In this document: positions 45,173 to 57,917 of the stretch, in pieces
Layout: each line of letters begins with the position of its first letter
Numbering within the stretch: position 1 is the stretch's first letter
Origin: Scilla litardierei
Lineage: Eukaryota > Streptophyta > Magnoliopsida > Asparagales > Asparagaceae
Reading direction: 5' to 3'
DNA length: 64,000 nt
Assembly (NCBI GenBank): GCA_030789695.1
Contig: CM061142.1
Span: 567,353,281-567,417,280, forward strand
The notes under the pieces: model-generated
Database searches by the model: none
What the model saw: only the letters and a program-made list of their open reading frames with translations
What the model was told of the DNA's origin: nothing
Made by a program: the position numbers and the translations under genes

Positions 45173-47413
45173 TTAGACCTTTGGAAGCCAAGTCCAAGTG
45201 GACTTTGACTTCCCCACATAATTCTTACTATGCACAACATCCGAAAAATAAGCATTCATATACATTTGTTTTTCGTCCATGCTTGTGTCCTTTGGGCTCC
45301 AAATAGTGAAGATTTTGGGAGCCATCATCCTATTGGGTGCATGCATACGACGTTGATTTCTACGTGATGCATGTTGTGGATAGGCATATGGGACATGATG
45401 GAATGGTGCACGATGAGAATTATTCATATGATGAGGTGGGTGTACATATGCATGTGAGGGAACACGTGCGTGAGGGTGTCTCACTTGGTGTGCACGTGCC
45501 CGAGAATGTGTTGCATAAAAATCATCATATGTGTGAGACGGTGGAGTAGGACGTGTGTTCCTACGTGGCATGGTATTGGTGTACATGTAAGCATGCCCCT
45601 TCTTTGTAGGTCCACCCAATGTGGGTTTCTTTCCGAAAGAGGGTGTGGACGAGGTGGAAGCACCATTGGAAGATGAACTTCCAATAGAGTGTTTGCTCCC
45701 ACTCGTTGAGGCTTCGGAAGTTGGCCTAACAAAAGTAGTGACCGACTTGGATGAATTTCCCATCATATACCCCAAGCCAATGTGGTGTTTGGCCGAAAGT
45801 AAATCTTTTAGGATATTATCCAAATGGCCTTTACCCTTGTTGAATTCGTTGATTCGGCCCAATGTGTTCTCATATTTCTCTTTGAGAGAACGCAAAGAAG
45901 TATCCAAAGTGGATATTTGCGATGTGAGCACATAAACACGAGATTTAAGATTCTCGTTCTCAATACTCAAAGTCGAGTTTTGAGAAGTTAAATCCGCTAT
46001 CTCATGTTCTTCCATATCCTCAATTCTAGCATGTTCAAGTTTAGATTTGAGATTAACAATCTCATTTCTTAACTCTTCAACAACGGTGTCGTTGTTGGTG
46101 ATGATAGTCTTCGGCGATGTTTGAATGCTAGCTAGGTCATCTTTTACTTTAGTATATCTATTTACTAATTTAGTGTATTTTGACCATAGTTGAGTGTTAG
46201 CATCCCTAAGATCATCCATCGTTACCTCATCGCTTTCTTCATCACTATCATCGGAAGAGGAGGATCCTTGATCGTGCTCCTCTCTTGCCATGAAGCATAT
46301 GTGTGCTTGCTCCACTTGCTCATCATCCGACTCTCCGCTTGAGGAATCCTCGGAGTCGGTGAAGGTAGCTCCGACAAGTCCCTTCTTGTTTCCTTTCGTG
46401 TACTTCTTGGACTTGTCATACTTTGGCGCCTTCCACTTCTCCTTTTGCTTGTTTTGAGGACAATCCGCTTTGATGTGTCCTGGCTTATTGCATTTAAAGC
46501 ACAAAGGTGGAGAGGCGTTAGTAGAAGTAAACTTAGATTTTTGTTTGAAGTTACCCTTTCGGAAGAACCGATTGAACTTCTTTGCCATGAGTGCAATGGA
46601 TTCCATGTCCATTTCTTCTTCCGAGTTCTCATCATCGGTAGAGGTGGATGAAGCCGCCTTGAATGCAATCGCCTTTTTCTTAGGCGCATCTAGGTTCAAA
46701 TATGACTTCATCTTTTCTTGTAGCTTCACCTTGCTATCTTTTCGTACCTCTTATGACATCAAAGTACCCATTAGTTGAACTACGGTATATTTGTTCATGT
46801 CATTACCTTCCTCGATGGCGAAGGTACGTTTTTCCCAAGAAGAGGGAAGTCCTTATATAAGCTTTAAGCACTTCTCCTTTTGAGTGTAGGTCTTGCCGAG
46901 GGCCTCTAACTCGTTTATTATGTCAACGAAGCGAGCGTAATATTCTTTCATCTTCTCGCCCTGTTGCATATGAAACATTTCGTAATCTTTGGTTACCACT
47001 ACGAGTTTAGAGTCTCTTACCCTACTCGTCCCTTCATGAAGAATGAGGAGGGAGTTCCAAATTTGATATGCACTCTTACATGTGCATATCTTATTGAAAT
47101 CATCGGGCTCCAATGCGCATTGCAAGGCGTTCATTGCCTTGGCATTGCTTACCTCCGCGGTGACCTCCGCGGTAGTCCATTTCTCAAAATCTTCTTCTTC
47201 GGGTTCAATATACTCCTTCATTGTAGTTCTCCATAAAGATGCACTTCGGAGGAAGGTTTCCATCCGACACTTCCAGTACCCGTAGTTGGTACCGTTGAAG
47301 AATGGAGGCCTCGTAGAGGAATGTCCTTTCATCACGGAAGATGCTCCTTCACGGTTCCTGAAGGTGTCATAGTTGGAAGGTGGACGCACGGTCTTGTTGT
47401 CGTTGGCAGACAT
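45173..47413 (-). pseudogene. Sire-2 gag with two in-frame stops
   Basis: ATG 47413 (MSANDNKTVRPPSNYDTF) opens the frame 27 bases after the LTR. Stops TAA at 46853-46855 and TAA at 46751-46753 interrupt it; the same frame continues to TAA 45173-45175, 746 codons in total. The Gag core (EYIEPEEEDFEKW), a CX2CX4HX4C knuckle (CFKCNKPGHIKADC), a long coiled coil (near LRNEIVNLKSKLEHARIE) and a His/Pro-rich C-terminal part ending STWTWLPKV are visible. Gag would form virus-like particles; here only fragments could be made. Confidence 0.88.
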
Positions 47414-47420
47414 AGCTAAG

Positions 47421-47438
47421 TATCTGGCTCTGATACCA
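47421..47438 (-). other. Sire-2 primer-binding site
   Basis: On the minus strand TGGTATCAGAGCCAGATA, two bases from the 5' LTR, complementary to the initiator-Met tRNA 3' end. Confidence 0.92.
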
Positions 47439-47440
47439 AA

Positions 47441-49183
47441 TGTAATGCCCTACCAGCTACTGCACAAGTACTAGAGGGGGGGGGTGAATAGTACTTTAAA
47501 ATAATAAGGCGTATAATTCCAAATTAAATTGCACACAACTACCAAATCAATTTGCGGAAGCTTAAATTGAATGACAACAATGAAATTAACAATGCTAACA
47601 AACGATGTTAATGGGTTCGGATCCACCCAAGTCTCCCCGACTTGTTCCCGGTGATCCTACGTCCCAACCACCCGGATCCCCTCCGGATACTTGAGTTAGA
47701 AACCCTAACTCAAGATTTCCACTATGAATATCTTGTGAAAAACCTTCACAAGATCAAATCATACATGCAATGGCAAAGTGAATCCCACAACCCGGGATCA
47801 CAAACTTCTCTCACAACCGAGAGAGCCAACAAGCAATATAAAAGAGTTTAGATGAAATAAATACTCTTACCACAAAATCCTATACCTTGAGTTTTTCTTA
47901 CCCAATAGGTGGAATGAAGGATTTGAGGAAGATGAAGTTACCAAAACCTAGCACCAAGGAAATGACCAGCAATGGGTGCCTAGGGTTGATTTGGAAACTT
48001 GAATCAAGCAATAGCTTGAAGAGCTCACCAAGAACAAGCTTCTCTCTAGATCTAGAAATGAGAGAGAATGGGTTTCTTGTGAGGAAGAGAGCTTTAGATT
48101 TGAGGGAGAATGACTATCTCTTTTGATCTCAATGAATCTCTGAATGGAAGCTCTAACCCTAATAGAAATGACCTTGGTTCGTATTTATAGGAACCCAAAA
48201 ACATAAGTTAGGTCATTCTCCAACGGATAGAAATCTGTGAGACTTAGTCGGTCAAAGAACAATCACTGACCGACTAGTTCATCAACTAGTCGGTCAGCCA
48301 AACAACGTGGACCGACTAAGAGTAGATCTGAGAAGAGATAGAATTTCAGACCTAGAAATCTAGTCGGTCCAAGAATACTTTCTGACCGACTAGTTTCACA
48401 ACTAGTCGGTCAGTCAGTGAACGTAGACCGACTAAGAGGCAAAATGAAATAGTCTGAAGGCAAGTTGACTTAGTCGGTCCAAAAACAAAAGTTGACCGAC
48501 TAGATTGTCAACTAGTCGGTCACCAAACGTTCTTAGACCGACTAACGGTAAACAGTAGCTTAGGAGAAATTTAGAGTGAACAGTAAGTCACAACTAGTCG
48601 GTCAAAGAAGCATCACTGACCGACTAGTTCACAAACTAGTCGGTCGGTGAGTCAACGTAGACCGACTAACTGTAAACAGTAAAGTCCAAGAAATTAAGGA
48701 ATCAAACTAGTCGGTCCAAGAACAGTTGCCGACCGACTAGATCACCATCTAGTCGGTCAGTACTTGTTCTTGTACCAACTAACATGCACAAACAAATCCG
48801 AATCGAAGCGCGACGCTTCGAGGAAGTTAGAATGAACTTGTGCAAGGATCCTAGAGCTACGTAAAGAGCGTAATGAAGATAAAAACGTAAGATATACTCA
48901 AGGCTTAACATTCTATCAATCGAGACTAAAAGACTATAAATAAAACCTTAATAAACGGTCTTTGAGAGCTTCGATTGAATCTTCATAACTTCCAAAACGG
49001 CGCAAGAGCTTCAACGAAGCTTTAGGCATGAATACGAGCTTTTGGAAGTGTTGAGATGTCGCCTTGAATATTCTCGTGAAATTGGCGACGATCTCCAATA
49101 CTGCGCTCACAAATTGTTAGTTCATGAATTATTTATGTTTGCTCATCATCCAAAACCAAATCCGGGGAGTCCAATATTCAACA
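47441..49183 (-). repeat. Sire-2 5' LTR
   Basis: 1743 bp, about 99.7% identical to the 3' LTR. TATA box about 48182-48195 (minus strand), palindrome array 48244-48782, hairpin series 47627-47824. In the latter ATCTTGTGA/TCACAAGAT and CTTGAGTTAG/CTAACTCAAG are perfect stems. Confidence 0.95.
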
Positions 49184-49188
49184 ACTCA

Positions 49189-52100
49189 CTCTTGCTTCTA
49201 TGAATCGTCTGATGTGTTTCTTGATTCCAGGAACGAACCGGAGCAGAGTGAAGGTTTTGACGATGCTAGCACAGAATCGGAGAGCGTCTATTTCGATGCA
49301 TCGTCCTCACTAAGGAGTGAGTCTGAGTCTTCACATGAGAGCACGCCACCTGAACATGAGCTAAACTCGGATGTCAAAGGAGAAGCCAAGCTCATGCGAG
49401 GTGATGAAGTAGAAGGAACGGCACCTCTTGAGGTAGAACTTAAACAATTACCACCGAATCTAAGATATGCCTTTTTGGGTAATAAATTAACTTTTCCGGT
49501 GATAGTTAACTCCCACCTCACGCATGATCAACTTGAGAGACTCCTAGACGTTCTTAGGAGCCACAAGGATGTCCTTGGCTACACTATCTCCGATCTAAAA
49601 GGGATAAGCCCTAGGCTTTGCACACATAGGATCCATTTGGAGGATACCGACGCCACCTCCATAGAGCCTCAAAGGCGGTTAAACCCAAACATGAAAGAGG
49701 TGGTTAAAAAGGAAATCCTAAAATTGCTCGAGACCGGTATTATTTATCCTATCTCTGACAGTAGGTGGGTTAGCCCCGTCCATGTCGTCCCCAAGAAAGG
49801 GGGGATGACTGTTATAAAAAATGACAAAGGAGAGCCCATTTCTACACGCACTGTCACTGGATGGCGGATGTGCATTGACTATAGGAAATTGAATAAAGCC
49901 ACCCGGAAAGACCATTACCTGTTGCCCTTCATTGATCAAATGCTTGAACGCCTAGCTAAACATAAGTACTTTTGTTATTTAGATGGGTATTCGGGGTTCT
50001 TCCAAATCCCTTTGCACGAAGATGACTAAGAAAAGACCACTTTTACTTGTCCCTATGGTACCTACGCCTACCGTAGGATGCCGTTTGGTCTTTGTAATGC
50101 TCCCGCCACCTTTCAGAGGTGTATGACATCCATATTTTCCGATTACATTGAAAATATTATGGAAGTTTTTATGGATGATTTTTGGGTTTATGGAAGTGAG
50201 TTTGACTCTTGTTTGGCCAATCTTACTAAAGTCCTTAAAAGGTGCCAACAAAATAATCACACTCTAAATTGGGAAAAATGTCACTTCATGGTCACGTAAG
50301 GTATAGTTCTCGGGCACCTTGTCTCCTCGAGAGGAATTGAGGTAGATAAAGCAAAGATTGAGGTAATCGAGAAACTACCTCCTAATATTACTGTCAAGGG
50401 CATTAGAGGCTTTCTTGGTCATGCGGGGTTTTACCGCTGCTTTATCAAGGATTTCGCCTCGATTGCCCGACCGCTTACTTCCTTGCTTGCTAAAGATACT
50501 CCTTTTATTTTTTCAGGCGAATGCTTGCAAGCCTTCAATACCTTGAAGGAAGCACTAGTTTCCGCGCCCATCATACAACCACCAGATTGGAGCCTTCCCT
50601 TTGAGCTAATGTGTGATGCTAGAGACCAAGCCATTGGAGCGGTATTGGGACAAAGGAAAGATAGGAAGCTTCATGCAATATTCTATGCGAGCAAGACATT
50701 GGATGACGCGCAGAAAAACTATACAACTACCGAAAAAGAGCTTCTAGCGGTCGTCTATTCCATCGAGAAGTTTCGCTCCTACCTCCTTGGTTCCAAGGTG
50801 ATTGTCCACACCGACCATGCGGCATTGAAATATCTTTTAAACAAGAAGGAGGCCAAACCTCGGTTAATTAGGTGGATACTCTTGTTGCAAGAATTAGATT
50901 TGGAGATCAGAGACAAGAAAGGTACGGACAATGTTGTGGCGGATCATTTGTATAGGCTTATTCGTGACAAGGAGGATGAGAGTTTACCTATCGACGACAC
51001 ATTCGTGGATGAGAGGCTATACGCCATAAGGCCTGGAGAAGTACCTTGGTACGCGGACTTCGTCTATTTCTTGGCTTGTGGAATTAAACCGCATGGGATG
51101 CCCACGCATCAAAAGAGGAGATTTTTGCATGAGGTCCGTAGCTATTTTTGGGAAGATCCATACCTCTTCAAGATATGCAAAGATAGTGTAATTCGGAGGT
51201 GTGTTTCTAAAGAGGAGGCAACGTCTATCATTTTGCATTGCCACGGTATGCCATGCGGGGGACATCATGCCGCCTCTAAGACAACCGCTAAGATTCTGCA
51301 GAGCGGATTCTTCTGGCCAACAATGTTTAGAGACACCCACGACTTTGTAAAGGGGTGCGATAGATGCCAACGGACCGGGAATATCTCCAAACGCAATGAG
51401 ATGCCAATGAGGCCCATCCAAGAAATTGAGCTTTTTGATTGTTGGGGAGTGGACTTCATGGGACCATTTCCGTCGAGCAATGGTAACAAATACATCCTAT
51501 TGGCCGTTGACTACGTCTCCAAATGGGTGGAAGCAATCGCTACCCCTACCAATGATGCAAGGGTCATCTCTAAGTTCTTCAGGCAGAATATCTTCCCACG
51601 CTTCGGAGTGCCTCGTACTTTGATAAGCGACGGGGGAGCCATTTCATAGAAAACAAGTTTGAGGCCATGCTGAAGAAGTACGGGGTAAACCATAGAGTTG
51701 GCATGGCGTATCACCCCCAGACAAGCGGTCAAGTGGAGGTCTCAAATAGAGAGATCAAGCAAATTCTTGAGAAGACCGTGGATAGATCTAGAAAGGATTG
51801 GTCAATGAAGTTAAACGATGCTCTATGGGCATATCGCACGGCCTTTCGCACTCCCATCGGCACCACACCGTTCCGACTTGTTTATGGGAAATCTTGCCAC
51901 TTGCCGGTAGAGTTGGAACACTGCGCATATTGGGCCATCAAGACCCTTAATTATGATTATAAGAGTGCGGCGGTGAGGCGACTCTTGGACATCAACGAGC
52001 TTGATGAGATAAGAAGAGACGCCTATGAGAGCTCAAGAATTTACAAAGAAAGGACCAGATTCTCCACGATGCGCGCATAACCGTTACAGACTTCAAAGTA

Positions 52101-52745
52101 GGAGACAAGGTCTTGCTTTATAATTCCAGGCTCCGACTATTTCCCGGTAAGTTGAGGTCACGTTGGTCCGGACCTTTCACCATCAAGCACATACAACCGG
52201 GAGGGGCTTTCGAGTTGGAAAGCAAGGACGGAGCCACATTCAAAGTAAATGGTCAGAGGCTCAAGCATTATTCCGAGGGAGTCCCAATGGGAGAAATCAA
52301 TAAAATATATCTGCTTAAGGGACGGCCAGATGATCTTTCATACCTCCTTGACGAAGTCATTGAGGAGGCGATCCCCCATTCCATCGGCGCTCTATTCAAG
52401 GATGATTTTGAGGAAGGGCCGGACTTGGGCCAAGAAGAAAAGGTGGAGTATTCCCCCGACCCCTCCATGGAAATTGATGAAGGCGACGCTGATGTCGCAA
52501 GGATTCGAGAGCTCTGCAAGCTCTCAAAATTGAAGTCTCCGAAGAAAGCTCCGCCGATACAGAAATCGGTGTCACCGATGAAGCCGAGGACCGGAGCAAT
52601 CACTAGCTTGGGGGAGCCATCCCCCAACACTACCCGAGGCGAAGGAGTACCAAGGAAGAACACGCCGCCACAACACCCAAATTTAAGCGTTCTTCCCAGA
52701 AAATTCGACGGGTGCATCTCATATGCACCCAATATCCCGCATTAA
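49189..52745 (+). pseudogene. Athila-B pol: RT, RNase H, integrase
   Basis: In phase with the gag start at 36417. About 90 acidic Ser/Glu-rich codons lead straight into the RT N-terminus (LPPNLRYAFLG, near 49447); no zinc knuckle or protease lies between. RT shows VPKKGG, CIDYRKLN, YLDGYSGFFQIPL and VFMDDF. RNase H has [17 protein letters not shown] and [14 protein letters not shown]. Integrase has an intact HHCC finger (GCDRCQ), VDFMGPF and [12 protein letters not shown]. Defects: TAA 50027-50029, TAA 50297-50299, a one-base deletion near 51630 at the second catalytic Asp motif, and another one-base deletion near 52060. The C-terminal part runs to TAA 52743-52745. Confidence 0.92.
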
Positions 52746-52791
52746 ATTGAAAATCCAAGGGGGTCGAGCTCACGACCTTAAACGAGCGCTT

Positions 52792-52809
52792 GTTGGGAGG
52801 CAACCCGAC
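52792..52809 (+). other. Hairpin with AGGCAA loop after Athila-B pol
   Basis: GTTGGG pairs with CCCGAC (one wobble) around AGGCAA, 47 bases after the pol stop. The Athila-A hairpin at 6760-6779 has the same loop and a different stem. Confidence 0.75.
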
Positions 52810-53966
52810 GGTTATCGCTTTATTTTTACTTTTCCCTTTATTTTTGTTTTAGAAATTATTAGTGTTTTGAGTCGTTTGCCTAAAAATTTCGTGATAACGG
52901 GTCCTATTTTTCTTTGACAGGAGAGGAGAACGGGGTACCTATCATTAGGAGGATGAACAAGGCGACGAGGAGCGCTCCAGGAATGCGCTCGATGCTTAGG
53001 AGGAAGATGAAATCGACTGGAGGAAGAAAAACAGAGTTTAGAGCCCAAACGAAGTCAAACAGCAGAAAACAGGACTCACTCGGCCGAGTATACTAGTCAC
53101 TCGGCCGAGTACAAAAGTTCGTTCGCCCGAGCGGCACACGAACGAGGGAAGTCTGCTGAACCCAACTCTCTGTTTCTTTTCTTGATTTCAATATAATTTC
53201 CACTCAGCCGAGTATATAACTTCACTCGGCCGAGTACAACTGATACGCTCCTAGGGCGAGTATTGCCGAGTAGCTTGAGCCACTCGGCCGAATGGACTTT
53301 TTCCACTCGGCCGAGGATGGAAAGGCCACTCGGCCGAGTCGTAAGCGGGGAGGAATTTTCAAAAATATTTCCGTTACGTTCACTCGGCTGAGCGACTTAG
53401 TCACTCGGCCGAGTCGTAACTTTTCCTATATAAAGGGGAGCGGGTCAGCGCGTTTTTCGAAACGAGTAAAACCCCAAAACGACCGACTCTTCGTTTCCCT
53501 CGGCCCCGATCCTCTTCCACTCACCCGACCAGTCGCCCCGCCGCCACGCTCGGCCACCCACCTCCGGCCGACGCCGCCGCACCCTCGCCCGAGTCGCCGC
53601 CGGCGATCCCACCGCCGGCCGAGCTCCGGTACCCCTATTTTGCCTATTTTCTCCTGTTTTGCGTATTTTTCGACGATCCGTGTGTTTAACGAGCCCCTAA
53701 ACCAAATTAAATTTGATTTCTATCTATTATACCCCTAACCCCCATACGTTTTGAATATTACTCGCTGATATCTTCGTTTGATGTGCAGGGTATATTGGGG
53801 AGCTTAGGGGAGCCCAGGGGAGATTCCGGGGAGCGATTTTGGCTTCGTGGAGGCGTCGTCTTCACACGCATCCACTTCTTTGCTCTCGCGGCGTGTCACG
53901 GTATACTCGTTCCATTTATTTTTGCACACCGTATTTTTACTACTTTGGTGAGCACCCGGGGCCCAC
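52810..53966 (+). other. Athila-B pol-ORF3 spacer with predicted leader intron
   Basis: No protein is supported. It contains the array at 53078-53414 and, right after it, a TATA box CCTATATAAAGG (53425-53436). A GT...AG interval from 53629 to 53788 (donor CCG/GTACCC, acceptor TGTGCAG/GG) could be a leader intron before the ORF3 start at 53967. Confidence 0.55.
53078..53414. promoter_or_regulatory. CTCGGCCGAG array upstream of Athila-B ORF3
   Basis: About ten copies of CTCGGCCGAG or variants in 340 bp, ending 11 bp before a good TATA box (CCTATATAAAGG). It is the same palindrome as in the LTRs of this element. Confidence 0.8.
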
Positions 53967-55969
53967 ATGCCGCCCCGGACACGGCCTCGGTCGAGGAGAG
54001 CTTCCGCCAAGCGGAAGCAGCCGGATGAGCCCGGCCCCTCCCACGAGGTGGAGGACTCTCCTCCCCCTACACCACCGCACCCCGTTCACCCCGCACAGCC
54101 TGCAGACCCCGCACACCCCGCACAGCCTGCAGAGCCCGTTCACCCCGCACAGCCACTCCCTGCCAACCCACTGCCATCACCGGCCCCACTTGTCGGGCCG
54201 CTGGAGATTACGTTCCGGGACGACGCACACCGCGTCGTTTTTTAGCGCATTTCCCAGCGCTCGATTGTACCCTCCAGGTTCGCACACCTTGCAGACCTAG
54301 GACGCCTGGGGGTACTCGAGGGGATGCTCACGTTGTATGACAACGTGGGCTGGCGAGATTTTTTCCAAGTGTCGGCGGACACCTTTGTCCGTCCGACACT
54401 TGAGGTGCTTAGTTCTATTGCCCAGACCGACGAGGGATGCTCGTTCAGGTTTATGGATCGGGAGTGCCAGTTCACTCTCGGTATGATGAGAGCATTCTTT
54501 TCGTGGCCCGATATCCCCGGGGCCGACCGTGGTTACGCCCCCACTCACATTCCCCCACCTTCCTTCGATTCACACGCTTTCTGGGCCCGGATCACGGGTT
54601 TACCAGCTGCCTTTGACCCTAGTAGGGCCAAGGCCTCGGCCATCGTCCACCCCTGCCTCCGCATAGCTCAGCGCCTTATGGCGACTACCTTTTTGGCGAG
54701 ATATGAGCCTGGGACGATGTCCACGCTAGAGCTTTATATGCTCTATGCGATGACGCATCCCAGAGTTCTAGCTAGGGAGAGTGACGACTTGGTCCCCGCC
54801 GTCGTGATTGATATCGCGAGCTGGTTTTTGGACCGCATTATCGTATCGGTGGGCGCTCGCTCACCGATATGTTGTGGTGGTCTGATCACCCTGCTCGCCC
54901 TGATGACCGGATGAAGATGCTTTGTCCGCACGGCCAGCGGCACTGGGTTTGGTTGCACGGTCCATTTGGTGCTGATTACATGATCCTTCCGAGCCCAGCT
55001 CGGACACAGATAGCCCCAGCACAGGTGGACTGGCTTTCGGTGATGGATCTCCTGATCCCCGCCGCCTACGTGCTTGAGGCTGAGGAGGCTGAACAGGCCC
55101 ACGCTGCACACGCTGCACCCGTTGACCCCGTGGCCCCTCAGCAGCCTGATATTTCTGCTACTCCCGACACCTCTGTCCACACTTCTGCCGGTGTCGGGAG
55201 TACACTCGCTGAGACCACCTCTACGCCCACCACCACTCCCACCACAGCTGGCCCTCTGTCCGTTGAGCCCCTTTGCTCCGCGCTACCCGAGCGCCCACCC
55301 ACTATTATTGAGAGTGGAGAGCCCTCTTTCGCAACCGTTGTGGAGACCGTGGTTGTCACCTCTGTCTCCACCGCAGCCGTACTTTCTGAGAGTGTCGTGA
55401 CGTCTGTTCCCACATCTGTGTCACTGACCTCTCTGGCCGCCTCGTCACCAATTTTATACTCCACTGCCGTTGCTGCTGCTTCCACCTCATACCAGCCTGT
55501 GCCCCAGCCTCGCCCTGAGGCTAGGCCCACACTTGTGAGCGCAGCACCCTTCCTCCACATGCCTGCTGAGCCCATCCACTACACCACCCGAGTCCGCCAG
55601 CCCCGTCCTGCACAGCACAGACAGGTGCGTCCCTTTGCACCACCTCCCCCCGACACTGTACTTCAGAGCATTCGTGCTCTCGAGGGGGCGGTGAGTGCCC
55701 TCAGAGGTGACCTCAAGACCATGTCTGCCACCGTCACCGCTATGGCCAGCCGCTTCGACCTACTTCCGGGCATTCACTATTGCCTCACTCAGATTCTCGA
55801 TCGGCTTCCTCGCGTACCCACACCCACCCAGCAGGTACCCACCCCCACTCCTACACACACCCAGCCTGCTTCCACACCCACACCCACACCCACCCAGCAG
55901 ACTGTTCCCCAGCCACCACCACCACCACCTCCGCCTCAGGACGGAGACGGCGCAACCCCACCCTCTTAG
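53967..55969 (+). pseudogene. Athila-B ORF3 (env-like)
   Basis: ATG 53967 (MPPRTRPRSRRASAKRKQ) starts a basic, then Pro/Ala-rich segment. TAG at 54243-54245 is in frame, after which the same frame holds a globular region (GWRDFFQVSADTFVRP, CQFTLGMMRAFFSWPD, STLELYMLYAMTHPRVLA). One indel near 54870 moves the reading to another phase, where ORF3 continues to TAG 55967-55969. The second half is Thr/Ser/Pro-rich with a likely coiled coil (VLQSIRALEGAVSALRGDLK) and a Pro-rich tail. Total length would be about 667 codons. The position after pol fits the env-like ORF of Athila; no membrane segment is obvious. Confidence 0.78.
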
Positions 55970-57917
55970 GCACCCTTGATGCCATTGATCTTTTTTGCCG
56001 TCTTGCTGCCCGTCTCTGCTTGGTCCTGATGATTTTTGCCCACCCCCCTCCCCTCACTGTTTTTGGGTCCACATTTTATTCATCTCTTTCTATATCATTT
56101 TTGGGAGAGAGGGAGAGATTTTTGGTGTCACACGCTTATATCTGTTTTACTCCTATATCTGCATGCATCCTGTCTGCATCATATTTTCATTTCGTTATTT
56201 TTATTTTTATTTTCTTTTTCCTCATGCATGCATCCTCACTTTCCCCTCACATTACACGTCTCTCGGTGTGCCACACTTCGCACATTGAGGACACTGTGCA
56301 CTTTAGCTTGGGGGAGTGAGTTCTCACGTTCTTTTCGATTTACCACCTTTATTTTTAGTTTTTTCACGCCATTTTCCGCTTTTGCACTCACTTTCATCAC
56401 TTTTTCTTTTTTTTACCATGCATCACGTTTTTTCTCATTTTCTTCGTGTGCTGCATTGTAAATAGCTTTATTTTCCCTCTTTATCTTTATTTCTTTTCAT
56501 ATCATGCTAGAGATGATTTTTCTGTGATGATGATGACGTGGAGTTAGCTTTCTCTATATGCATGCTATATTTGTCATGTCTTAGATTTTATTTCTGATAT
56601 CATATGTTATGATTTGCCTTGCATTTAGAGATAGTAACCCACATTTTTCCCGCATGAAAATGGATGAAATTTTATTATTAGCTGAGTCTGAATATTCATA
56701 TGTATGCTATCGCAGAAAACACACCAAGATTCACGCATTGAATGCTTATATCTGGAGTACCGTTTTCTTTTCCTATATCACTTCTATTTGCATGACTTGT
56801 ACATTTCACTTCAGGATGATTGAATGATGTTAGCTATGATAAATCTGGATTAGTTTTGCTTTTTTGCGATCGAAACTGAGTAGATTAGATTACCCTGCTG
56901 AAGTTGTCGTGCACGTCTTATAGAGTGAACTGAGAGACATATTTATTTCTTTCTCCACATATCTTGAACATTTATTCTCTATTTTAAAATCATTGGTGAA
57001 TCTCCCCTTAGCGACTCTAGTATTTGGCATTTCCCCCGTTATTAAAATCCTAGCTCCAAATTTCCCAAAACTAAAAAGAAAAAGAAAAATTCTTGTATAT
57101 CCTTCTTTCTCTTTGATTTGGGATCATTGTGTATATATGCTATTAAAAAAAGAAAAAAAAAGAGAAAAAAAAGAAGAGAAAAAGAAAAGAAAAGAGAAAA
57201 GAATCTCAAATAACGATCCCATCTCATGTTCTCTCTCTTTCTTCTCTCTTTTTGTTTTTATTTTTGTTTTCTTTTGCATTTGGAGCTTCAAAAGAAATGG
57301 GGAATGTAAATATCGTTTTTATGCCACCACGCTTATAGATAAGCTTGGGGGAGAGAATCCAATGATGTGTGAGAGAGTGACTACTTGACGGTGCATGACA
57401 ACCTAGGCTAAGTAATATTCTATATTCGGTGAGATTGTTTTAGCTTCACGAAATCCAGAAATATATGCCTAGCACTCATTTCATGAAATCCACGCTTTTC
57501 TATTCTTTCTATTCTATTGCGTGATATTCTTATACTCCTCATAGAAAGCATTCAATTGAAAAGTGTGTGATCTGCGATATTGTATACCGCTTTAGATGAT
57601 TCAGACAATGTTAATTTTAGAATTATTCCATTTTTCATGCTATATCGATATTCTTGGGTTTTCTATCTCTATTTTCACAATTATACTATGATATCGAAAT
57701 AAAAGTCTTTGACATGTGTTCTACGTTCGGTGCATGCTATATGAGTAAGCAAAACCCATGTCCTGAGAAAAATGATCTAGCAGCTTCCCTCTTCGCTTTC
57801 TTCTTTCTTCTTCGTTTTTCGTTTTCCGTTTTCCATCGTTTTCATTTTCTAAATTCACCGGGTTTGCCTTTTACTTATCTTCCTCGAGGACGAGTAAGAG
57901 GTAAGCTTGGGGGATTT
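55970..57917 (+). other. Athila-B 3' non-coding region with repeated PPT motifs
   Basis: No gene. AGCTTGGGGGAG-type tracts occur at 56305 and 57342 and, directly before the LTR, at 57904. Most of the region is pyrimidine-rich, with an A/G-rich stretch at about 57145-57200. Confidence 0.75.

Larger units (their letters stand above)
36737..49183 (-). mobile_element. Complete Sirevirus-like copia element (Sire-2)
   Basis: 12447 bp on the minus strand, LTRs 47441-49183 (5') and 36737-38478 (3'), duplication ACTCA at 36732-36736 and 49184-49188. In element order: 5' LTR, Met-tRNA PBS, gag, pol (intact), palindrome array, ORF3, repeated purine tracts, 3' LTR. By eye the LTRs differ by four substitutions and one G-run length change. 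The extra ORF, repeated PPTs and LTR palindromes support the Sirevirus lineage. Confidence 0.95.

Noticed and set aside
53804..55575. Minus-strand frames opposite Athila-B ORF3 (up to 145 codons)
   Set aside because: Shadows of GC-rich ORF3 coding sequence; no start context or domain.
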